From an uncultured Eubacteriales bacterium (GTDB taxonomy: Bacteria; Bacillota; Clostridia; Oscillospirales; Butyricicoccaceae), in the NCBI GenBank assembly GCA_910585875.1, contig CAJUIK010000091.1, positions 1,061 through 6,325 of the forward strand: a stretch of DNA of 5,265 bases, given 5' to 3'. The notes below the pieces were generated by a model. The model made no database searches, was not told the DNA's origin, and was given only the letters and a program-made list of their open reading frames with translations. This document shows, in pieces, positions 1-5,036 of the stretch (position 1 is its first letter; every line of letters begins with the position of its first letter). A program made the translations under genes and the position numbers.

Positions 1-51
1 GTATTTTATTATAAAAAATTTCCAATATCAAGAAGTCATTGATAAAATTTT
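1..51. other. AT-rich intergenic tail after the rpoD terminator
   Basis: This edge segment is strongly AT-rich and follows the operon terminator. The minus strand has a perfect TATAAT at 8-13 that could be the -10 of a gene lying beyond the left edge, but TTGATA (26-31) is only 12 bp upstream of it, too close for a normal -35. No gene can be assigned. Confidence 0.5.
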
Positions 52-90
52 AAAAAAAACCAAAAGCGCGGCTTTCGCCGCGCTTTTGGT
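52..90 (-). terminator. Rho-independent terminator of the rpoD operon
   Basis: A perfect inverted repeat has arms 59-72 and 77-90 (14 bp, with a GC-rich core nearest the loop) and a 4-nt loop at 73-76. Read on the minus strand, the stem runs straight into a U tract given by the eight A residues at 52-59. The hairpin starts 12 nt after the rpoD stop codon, the expected place for the end of the operon. In the plus direction the sequence after the stem has only scattered T residues, so termination from the left side would be weaker. Confidence 0.94.
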
Positions 91-101
91 CGCTTGTTTA
101 T

Positions 102-1268
102 TTAATTCAGGAAATCCTTCAGCTTCTTAGACCGGCTGGGATGGCGCAGTTTGCGCAGGGCCTTGGCTTCGATCTGGCGAATGCGCTCCCGGGTGACGTT
201 GAATTCTTTCCCCACCTCTTCCAACGTCCGAGTGCGGCCGTCTTCGATGCCAAAGCGCAGGCGCAGCACCTTTTCCTCCCGCGGCGTCAGGGTTTTCAGC
301 ACCTCCACCAACTGCTCCTTCAGCAGAGTGAAGGAGGCCACCTCCGCCGGTTCCGGCGCGTCGTCGTCCGGGATAAAATCCCCCAGATGGCTGTCCTCCT
401 CTTCGCCGATGGGGGTTTCCAGCGAAACCGGCTCCTGGGCGATTTTCATAATCTCCCGCACCTTGTCCGCCGGGATGCCCATTTCCTCGGAAATCTCCTC
501 TGGCGAAGGGTCGTGCCCCAGCTCCTGAAGCAGCTGGCGGGAAACCCGGATCACCTTGTTGATGGTTTCCACCATATGCACTGGGATACGGATGGTTCGG
601 GCCTGGTCCGCGATGGCCCGGGTGATGGCCTGGCGAATCCACCAAGTGGCGTAGGTGGAAAATTTATATCCCTTGGTATAGTCGAATTTCTCCACAGCCT
701 TGATCAGGCCCAGATTGCCCTCCTGAATCAAATCCAGAAACAGCATTCCCCGGCCTACATATCGCTTGGCGATGCTGACTACCAAGCGAAGATTGGCTTC
801 TGCCAGCCGCTTTTTGGCCTTTTCGTCCCCATCCAGCATCCGTTTGGCCAGCTCGATTTCTTCCTCCGGCGAAAGCAGATCCACCTTGCCGATTTCCTTC
901 AGATACATCCGCACAGGGTCGTCGATAGCCAGGCCCTCGGTCAGCGTCGCCGGGTCGGGCACCTCCTCTTCCGGGATTTCCTGGATTTCATCCAGATCCG
1001 GGTCGTCCATGTCGATAATCGGCATTTCGGGCAGAGATTCCTCCTCTTCGTCCACAGCGATTTCAATGCCCATATGTTCCAGCATTTCAAACATTTTATC
1101 CTGCTGTTTGCTGTCCAGCTCCAGCTCGTCGATGGCCAGGTTCAGCTCTTTCATGGTGATGCGGCCGTTTTTCTTGGCCGTTTCCAGCAGGGTCTTGATG
1201 GTCTGCTGTTTGGTCTGCATATCGTCGGGGTCTGCGCCTATCGCCTTCAGGTTTTTCTCTTCCGCCAT
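102..1268 (-). CDS. rpoD: RNA polymerase primary sigma factor RpoD/SigA
   Basis: This is the housekeeping sigma-70 subunit (388 aa). It binds core RNA polymerase and directs it to -10/-35 promoters, and strand opening occurs through region 2. Visible domains in order are a region 1.1-like helical segment (about 19-72), an acidic Asp/Glu-rich linker (73-117), region 1.2 starting at DDPVRMYLKEIGKV (116-129), regions 2.1-2.2 (about 158-200, including DLIQEGNLGLIKAVEKFDY), regions 2.3-2.4 YKFSTYATWWIRQAITRAI (201-219), region 3 from RTIRIPVHMVETINK (224-238), and region 4 with the -35-reading helix-turn-helix TLEEVGKEFNVTRERIRQIE (348-367) and the end HPSRSKKLKDFLN. Length and all core motifs are normal for a clostridial SigA. 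Having region 1.1 together with an intact region 4 marks it as the primary rather than an alternative sigma. The ATG at 1266-1268 has a Shine-Dalgarno 9 nt upstream. It is the last gene of the block, 2 nt after dnaG and just before a strong terminator. Confidence 0.98.
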   Translation of the reverse strand: MAEEKNLKAIGADPDDMQTKQQTIKTLLETAKKNGRITMKELNLAIDELELDSKQQDKMFEMLEHMGIEIAVDEEEESLPEMPIIDMDDPDLDEIQEIPEEEVPDPATLTEGLAIDDPVRMYLKEIGKVDLLSPEEEIELAKRMLDGDEKAKKRLAEANLRLVVSIAKRYVGRGMLFLDLIQEGNLGLIKAVEKFDYTKGYKFSTYATWWIRQAITRAIADQARTIRIPVHMVETINKVIRVSRQLLQELGHDPSPEEISEEMGIPADKVREIMKIAQEPVSLETPIGEEEDSHLGDFIPDDDAPEPAEVASFTLLKEQLVEVLKTLTPREEKVLRLRFGIEDGRTRTLEEVGKEFNVTRERIRQIEAKALRKLRHPSRSKKLKDFLN

Positions 1269-1270
1269 TC

Positions 1271-3040
1271 TTATTTTCCTCCACGTTCGCGCTCTTGCTG
1301 TAATTTTCTTTCCGCCAGCTCCAGCAGCGTGTCTTTTTTATCGTCTTCCTGGTTTGCTTTTTTCAGATGTTCATATTGAATTGTGGAAATATAATCCTCC
1401 AATGCCTGCTGAGGGGCCGCCGGCGGCTGAAACCGCTGGACAATTTGGGCCAGCAGCTGCCCCTCCTCCGGCTCCAGCAGAGCCAGGCACTGGGGCAAAC
1501 CAGCCTCTCCTCCCCCCTGGCTGCGCCGCAAGGCCATATCATAGACCTTGGCCAAAAAGGGGGAGGAAAACTCCAGCGGGCTCACCCGAGCCGCCGCCTG
1601 GTTCAGCAGCTCCCGGTCGGAAAGAGCCAGGGCCAACAGCCCTTCCTCGCTCCGAGCAGACCGGATATTTTCATACCGCAGCTGCCGCGGCCCCGGCTGG
1701 GCCTGCCGGGCCGGGTTCATCTCTTGCCGCTGGCGGCTGGCCTTTTCCCTGCGCCGCCGGGTCCGCAGGGCCTGCTCCACCTCGTTTAGGATGGCCTGCT
1801 GGGAGACGCCGGTTTCCTTGGCCAGCCGATGGGAAAAGACCTCCCGCTCCACGGCGCTTTCCAAGGTGGCCAGATACTGGGCAGCCTGTTGGAGATATTC
1901 CACTCGGTCGTCGTTTTCCTCCAGGCGATGTCCGGCCCGAATCTCGTCCAATCGGTATTCCACGTCGGTGGACGAACGGTTGATCAGGTTCTCAAAAGCC
2001 TCCGGCCCGTTTTTCCGAATAAACTCATCCGGGTCCTTGGCGCCGCTCATGCGCAGCACCCGCACAGCCAGGCCGGCGGGTTTCAGCAAGTCGATGGCCC
2101 GCTGGGCGGCCTTGCGCCCCGCCTGGTCGCTGTCATAACAGACGACGACGTCCCCCTTGCCCCGAGAGGCCATCAGCCGGGCCTGCTCTTCGGTCAGCGA
2201 AGTGCCCAGGCTGGCCACGGCGCAGTCAAAGCCCGCCTGGTGCAGGGCGATGACGTCCATATATCCCTCCGCCAAGATGAAATAATTCCGCTTGGATTTT
2301 TTGGCGAAGTTCATGGCGAACAGGTTCCGGCTTTTGTTGAAAATAGGGGTATCCGAAGAATTCAGATATTTGGGTTCGGAATCGTCCGTCACCCGGCCGC
2401 CGAAGGCGATGACTTCCCCTTTGATATCGATGATGGGAAACATCGCCCGGTTGCGGAACCGGTCGTACAAGCCGCCGGATTTATTCTGCACGGCGAGGCC
2501 GCATTCCAGCAGTTCGCTTTTGGTATATCCTTTGGCCGTCATAGCCTTGATCAGCCCGTCCCACCCCTGGGGCGCAAAACCCAGGCCAAAGCGTTTCAGC
2601 GTCACAGGCCGCAGGCCCCGGCCCAGCAGATAGTTGAGCCCCGCCTTGCCCGCCGGGCTGTAGAGCTGGGCCACATAATGCCGGGCGGCGTCTGTGGATA
2701 AGGCAATCAGACGGGCCCGGCGGCTACGTCGTCCGGCGTCCCGGTCGTCCTCCGGGATCTCCATGCCCGCCATAGCGGCCAAATGGCGCACAGCCTCGAT
2801 AAAGGTCATATTTTCGATATTCATCACAAAGCTGATAACGCCTCCCCCGGCGCCGCAGCCAAAGCAATGATAAATCTGTTTTTCTCGGGACACCGAAAAA
2901 GAGGGGGACTTTTCACTGTGAAAAGGGCACAGGCCAAAATAGTTGGCGCCTTTCTTTTTCAGCTGCACATAGCGGGAAACCACGTCGTAAATATCGCATC
3001 GAGCGGTCAATTCGTCCAAAAAGCTCTCTGGCAACGCCAT
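1271..3040 (-). CDS. dnaG: DNA primase DnaG
   Basis: DnaG synthesises the short RNA primers that start Okazaki fragments and leading-strand replication, working with the DnaB-type helicase at the fork. The 589-aa protein matches the usual bacterial length of about 580-610. The N-terminal CHC2 zinc-binding domain uses C38, H41, C59 and C62 (CPFH, then CFGCG). The catalytic core includes the basic segment YDRFRNRAMFPI (192-203). The Toprim fold shows LAEGYMDV (256-263, with E258 the catalytic Glu) and CYDSDQAG (301-308, with D303 and D305 as metal ligands). A basic Arg-rich linker (about 426-460) leads to a divergent helical C-terminal domain (about 460-589), expected to bind the replicative helicase. 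That last assignment rests on position rather than clear motifs. The ATG at 3038-3040 has a near-perfect Shine-Dalgarno 8 nt upstream. The gene follows the dGTPase-like gene by 60 bp and precedes rpoD by 2 nt. All key catalytic residues are present. Confidence 0.98.
   Translation of the reverse strand: MALPESFLDELTARCDIYDVVSRYVQLKKKGANYFGLCPFHSEKSPSFSVSREKQIYHCFGCGAGGGVISFVMNIENMTFIEAVRHLAAMAGMEIPEDDRDAGRRSRRARLIALSTDAARHYVAQLYSPAGKAGLNYLLGRGLRPVTLKRFGLGFAPQGWDGLIKAMTAKGYTKSELLECGLAVQNKSGGLYDRFRNRAMFPIIDIKGEVIAFGGRVTDDSEPKYLNSSDTPIFNKSRNLFAMNFAKKSKRNYFILAEGYMDVIALHQAGFDCAVASLGTSLTEEQARLMASRGKGDVVVCYDSDQAGRKAAQRAIDLLKPAGLAVRVLRMSGAKDPDEFIRKNGPEAFENLINRSSTDVEYRLDEIRAGHRLEENDDRVEYLQQAAQYLATLESAVEREVFSHRLAKETGVSQQAILNEVEQALRTRRRREKASRQRQEMNPARQAQPGPRQLRYENIRSARSEEGLLALALSDRELLNQAAARVSPLEFSSPFLAKVYDMALRRSQGGGEAGLPQCLALLEPEEGQLLAQIVQRFQPPAAPQQALEDYISTIQYEHLKKANQEDDKKDTLLELAERKLQQERERGGK
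1277..1283 (-). promoter_or_regulatory. rpoD ribosome binding site inside the end of dnaG
   Basis: The minus strand reads TGGAGGA, with the GGAGG core at 1278-1282 and 9 nt between it and the rpoD ATG. The same bases are part of the GGA GGA AAA codons that encode the last Gly-Gly-Lys of DnaG. Ribosomes finishing dnaG therefore pass over the rpoD initiation site, which suggests translational coupling. The coupling is inferred from position only. Confidence 0.9.
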
Positions 3041-3047
3041 GATCAGG

Positions 3048-3056
3048 CCCTCCTTT
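3048..3056 (-). promoter_or_regulatory. dnaG ribosome binding site, near-perfect anti-SD match
   Basis: The minus strand reads AAAGGAGGG with an 8-nt spacer to the ATG at 3038-3040. It fixes the dnaG start, which also gives the family-typical N terminus MALPESFLDELTARCDI. Its strength suggests that dnaG translation initiates independently of the upstream gene. Confidence 0.88.
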
Positions 3057-3084
3057 CCTTCCGTCGATTGTCGCGCTCCTCGGC

Positions 3085-3101
3085 GCCCCGGCCGCCGGGG
3101 C
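3085..3101 (-). other. Small GC-rich hairpin at the dgt stop codon
   Basis: Arms 3085-3091 and 3095-3101 form a 7-bp, all-GC stem (core CCCCGG/CCGGGG) around a 3-nt loop. The structure overlaps the first base of the dgt-like gene's TAG stop and lies in the 60-bp gap before dnaG. There is no U tract after it on the minus strand, so it does not look like an intrinsic terminator. It could affect mRNA stability or processing between the two genes, or be chance in GC-rich DNA. Confidence 0.4.
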
Positions 3102-4114
3102 TACACTTTGCTCCAGCCCTGGGGGATATAGAGGTCCGCGAAGACATCCACCGCAAAACGGTCGGTCATGCCGGCCACATAGTCGCAAGCCGCCCGCTCT
3201 GAGCCCTCGTTCATGGCGATCTGCATATAGTCGGCAGGCAGGTCGTCGGGCTGTTCGGCGAAATGCCGATAGAGCTGCCGCAGGATATCCTCGCCCTTGT
3301 GCTCTTCGCCTTTGGCCTCCGGGTTGTAATAGACCCGCCGGAACATGAACTCCCGCAGCTCCATCATTGCCTCTTCCGTCTGTTCGTCCAGACCAATTTC
3401 CCCATTTTCCAGGCCAAACTGGATCATAGCCGTCACCAGCGTGTTGACTCGGCGGGAATGGGTGTCTCCCAATACGGAGACGACGGCGGCGGGCAAATCC
3501 CGATCCGACAGGATTTCTGCCCGGACGGCGTCGTCGATATCGTGGTTGATATAGGCGATCCGGTCGGCGTATCGGACGATGCGCCCCTCCATAGTGGCCG
3601 CCTGCAGATCGCCGGAATGACATAAAATTCCGTCCCGCACTTCCCAAGTTAGGTTCAGGCCGGCGCCGCCGGCTTCCAGCCGGTCTACAACCCGCAGGCT
3701 CTGCTCATTGTGAGAAAAGCCGCCGGGATATACGCCGTTCAGCGCCCGCTCTCCGGCGTGGCCAAAGGCGGCGTGGCCCAGGTCGTGGCCCAACGCCACG
3801 GCTTCCGTCAGATCCTCGTTGAGTCCCAGTCCCCGGGCTACCGTCCGGGATATTTGCGATACCTCCAGAGTATGAGTCAATCGCGTGCGGTAATGATCGC
3901 CTTCGGGGGAGAGAAACACCTGCGTCTTGTGCTTCAGCCGCCGAAAGGCCTTTGAGTGGATGATCCGATCCCTATCCCGCATAAAACAGGTCCGGGCGCC
4001 GGATTCCGGCTCGGGCCGGAGTCTGCCTCGGGACTGCCGGGATAACGCCGCTCCCGCCGCCAAGGTCCGTTCCTCAACCTCTTCCAGACGCCGCCGGACT
4101 GCGTCCTCTTTCAT
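3101..4114 (-). CDS. dgt: Short-form dGTPase-like HD-domain dNTP triphosphohydrolase
   Basis: The Dgt family cleaves deoxynucleoside triphosphates, classically dGTP to deoxyguanosine and tripolyphosphate, and so trims the dNTP pool. The 337-aa protein is the short clostridial form rather than the roughly 500-aa E. coli type, and its exact dNTP preference cannot be read from sequence. The HD metal site is complete: H81 in RLTHTLEV (78-85), H110-D111 in LGHDLGH (108-114), and D184 in RYADRIAYINHDIDDA (181-196). Other family motifs are RDRDRIIHSKAFRRLKHKTQ (46-65), the segment FLSPEGDHYRTR that follows it, FGHAGE (117-122) and HNEQSLRVVDRLE (135-147). The C-terminal part (about 215-337) is less conserved but in frame and full length. 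The ATG at 4112-4114 has TAGGAGGC upstream. It precedes dnaG by 60 bp and probably leads the dgt-dnaG-rpoD transcript. Family membership is very secure; strict dGTP specificity is not. Confidence 0.95.
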   Translation of the reverse strand: MKEDAVRRRLEEVEERTLAAGAALSRQSRGRLRPEPESGARTCFMRDRDRIIHSKAFRRLKHKTQVFLSPEGDHYRTRLTHTLEVSQISRTVARGLGLNEDLTEAVALGHDLGHAAFGHAGERALNGVYPGGFSHNEQSLRVVDRLEAGGAGLNLTWEVRDGILCHSGDLQAATMEGRIVRYADRIAYINHDIDDAVRAEILSDRDLPAAVVSVLGDTHSRRVNTLVTAMIQFGLENGEIGLDEQTEEAMMELREFMFRRVYYNPEAKGEEHKGEDILRQLYRHFAEQPDDLPADYMQIAMNEGSERAACDYVAGMTDRFAVDVFADLYIPQGWSKV

Positions 4115-4122
4115 GGCGCCGC

Positions 4123-4130
4123 GCCTCCTA
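4123..4130 (-). promoter_or_regulatory. Ribosome binding site of the dGTPase-like gene
   Basis: The minus strand reads TAGGAGGC, with GGAGG at 4124-4128 and 9 nt to the ATG at 4112-4114. This supports the chosen start, which begins MKEDAVRRRLEEVEER, a typical helical N terminus for the short Dgt-like group. Confidence 0.85.
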
Positions 4131-4197
4131 TCCGTTCATTGTTATGCAAAATCTATCCCACTATCCTTATCATACGCCAAAAAGAAAAGGATTCCTC

Positions 4198-4216
4198 TTT
4201 TTTTGCGGCAAAAAAA
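4198..4216. repeat. Symmetric T7-GCGGC-A7 inverted repeat
   Basis: Seven T residues (4198-4204) and seven A residues (4210-4216) flank GCGGC, making a near-perfect palindrome centred on 4207. It starts 5 nt past the yigZ stop codon in the direction of transcription. As RNA the stem would be mostly A-U and weak. The minus-strand A7 run could instead pair with the U-rich run just downstream (about 4179-4190). A weak terminator or a bent, promoter-upstream element are both possible. Confidence 0.45.
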
Positions 4217-4221
4217 CATTT

Positions 4222-4857
4222 TCAGCGGATTCTTTTGGCAAACAATTTCACCTCGCCGGGCTGGGGGCGGACGGCGCCGGCCGTGACGTCCACAATTTTT
4301 TCCTCAAATTCCTGGTATTTCTCATCGGGCAGCGAGAAAAAAAGGGTCACGTCGGCGGCATAATCCGCCCCGGTTTCCTCCGCCTCCAGCTGAGGCAGCA
4401 GGCTGCGAACCGTTTCCAGCAGCCGGTAGGGACAAAGAGCGGAGGCCTGGCGATACGGGGTCATCAGGGCGATTCCCGCCGCGTCCACGGCGATTTTGGC
4501 GCCGTGGCCATAGGCCCGGGTCAGCCCGCCCGCGCCCAGCTTGATCCCGCCGAAATACCGGGTGACGACGCACAACACGTCAAAAAGCTCTTCCTTTTTT
4601 AACACTTCCAAAATGGGCTGGCCCGCCGTCCCCTGGGGTTCGCCGCCATCGGAATACCGCATCACCCGGCCCTCTTCCACAATATATCCGTAGGCGTTGC
4701 AGCTGGCGTCCCAATATTTTTTCTGCATCTGCTTGATGATTTCCACCGCCTGAGCGCCTTCCGTCACCTGAAAGATATGGCCGATAAACCGGGATTTCTT
4801 TTCGGTAAATTCATCCGACCCTTCGGCATAAGGGGTGCGATAGTTGATCATGCTCAC
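4222..4857 (-). CDS. YigZ/IMPACT (UPF0029) family protein
   Basis: This 211-aa protein belongs to the YigZ/YvyE family, related to eukaryotic IMPACT, which regulates the kinase GCN2. The bacterial function is not settled; a nucleic-acid- or translation-associated role is proposed from structure. The N-terminal UPF0029 domain (about 17-125) shows EKKSRFIGHI (19-28), NAYGYIV (54-60), SDGGEPQGTAGQPILEVL (69-86) and the signature VVTRYFGGIKLGAGGLTRAYG (97-117, with its RYFGG core at 100-104). A smaller ferredoxin-like C-terminal domain (DUF1949 type, about 136-200) follows. Length fits the family (about 200-220). The start is ambiguous: GTG at 4855-4857 gives 211 aa and ATG at 4849-4851 gives 209 aa (MINYRTPY). 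The upstream GAGAGGCGG could serve either. There is no signal peptide or membrane segment. It lies upstream of the dgt operon on the same strand, 107 bp away, and is divergent from the secreted-protein gene. Confidence 0.93.
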   Translation of the reverse strand: MSMINYRTPYAEGSDEFTEKKSRFIGHIFQVTEGAQAVEIIKQMQKKYWDASCNAYGYIVEEGRVMRYSDGGEPQGTAGQPILEVLKKEELFDVLCVVTRYFGGIKLGAGGLTRAYGHGAKIAVDAAGIALMTPYRQASALCPYRLLETVRSLLPQLEAEETGADYAADVTLFFSLPDEKYQEFEEKIVDVTAGAVRPQPGEVKLFAKRIR

Positions 4858-4861
4858 AAAA

Positions 4862-4870
4862 CCGCCTCTC
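4862..4870 (-). promoter_or_regulatory. Non-ideal ribosome binding site of yigZ; start ambiguous
   Basis: The minus strand reads GAGAGGCGG. Using GAGG (4865-4868) as the core gives 7 nt to the GTG at 4855-4857 and 13 nt to the ATG at 4849-4851. Using AGGCGG (4862-4867) gives 4 and 10 nt. The GTG fits the first reading and the ATG fits the second, so the sequence does not decide between them. Confidence 0.55.
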
Positions 4871-4876
4871 TTTCTC

Positions 4877-4891
4877 CGCCTGTTTCAGGCG
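4877..4891. repeat. Short inverted repeat CGCCTG-TTT-CAGGCG in the yigZ leader
   Basis: A perfect 6-bp stem (arms 4877-4882 and 4886-4891) has a 3-nt loop and lies just upstream of the yigZ ribosome binding site. On the minus strand the second arm carries AGGCGG, which is repeated in the Shine-Dalgarno at 4862-4867, so the first arm could pair with either copy. On the plus strand a short ATTTT follows, but no plus-strand gene lies upstream for it to terminate. Confidence 0.5.
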
Positions 4892-4972
4892 ATTTTCCCA
4901 TTAAATCTCATTCTTTCCGCCATATACTCCGGTTTCCAATATGTTTTGTTTCCGTTTTGTAACTCTTTTGTG

Positions 4973-4978
4973 TATACT
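4973..4978 (+). promoter_or_regulatory. Candidate -10 box for the secreted-protein gene
   Basis: TATACT matches the SigA -10 consensus at 5 of 6 positions, in an AT-rich stretch preceded by TTTTGTG. It would place the transcription start near 4985 and give a leader of about 50 nt before the ATG at 5037. The hexamers 16-18 bp upstream (around 4949-4956) are poor matches to TTGACA. A second TATACT at 4923-4928 is less well placed. Confidence 0.45.
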
Positions 4979-5020
4979 AAGAGCCAGGGGGTCCCTTCTC
5001 CCCCAAAAACCATAGAGAGA

Positions 5021-5027
5021 AAAGGAG
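5021..5027 (+). promoter_or_regulatory. Ribosome binding site of the partial secreted-protein gene
   Basis: AAAGGAG lies 9 nt before the ATG at 5037-5039. This strong, well-spaced site picks the correct reading frame at the right edge, where a longer overlapping frame has no such signal. Confidence 0.88.
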
Positions 5028-5036
5028 AAACACATC

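Larger units (their letters stand above)
4115..4221 (-). promoter_or_regulatory. AT-rich gap between yigZ and dgt, possible promoter
   Basis: This 107-bp stretch is clearly richer in A and T than the flanking genes and holds no ORF of note. On the minus strand a TATGAT hexamer at 4169-4174 matches the SigA -10 consensus at 5 of 6 positions, but no convincing TTGACA-like -35 sits 16-18 bp upstream. A promoter for dgt-dnaG-rpoD is likely here from layout, since it is the only sizeable gap before the operon, but the exact site is uncertain. The region also holds the symmetric T7/A7 element described separately. Confidence 0.35.

Noticed and set aside
8..31. A possible minus-strand promoter (TATAAT at 8-13, TTGATA at 26-31) for a gene beyond the left edge
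   Set aside because: The spacer is only 12 bp against the normal 16-18, and AT-rich DNA produces such hexamers often.
2..130. An open plus-strand frame at the left edge that could be the end of a convergent gene
   Set aside because: It reads straight through the terminator hairpin and into antisense rpoD. The protein-like look of its first residues is too short to count.
141..1983. Two long overlapping plus-strand open frames of about 400 codons (141-1379 and 766-1983) opposite rpoD and dnaG
   Set aside because: They are antisense shadows of two certain genes. Their products are low-complexity (Ser- or Pro/Ala-rich), match no family I know and lack ribosome binding sites. GC-rich codon use on the other strand removes stops.
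1829..2701. A 290-codon plus-strand open frame opposite the dnaG core
   Set aside because: It lies antisense to the Toprim domain of dnaG, has no ribosome binding site and shows no recognisable motif.
3085..3101. The dgt-dnaG hairpin as a transcription terminator
   Set aside because: No U tract follows it in the direction of transcription, and the genes it would separate belong to a common operon.
2913..3647. A 244-codon minus-strand frame spanning the dgt-dnaG junction
   Set aside because: It is an out-of-frame reading of two genes with intact catalytic motifs, and its product is Gly/Arg-rich and unstructured in appearance.
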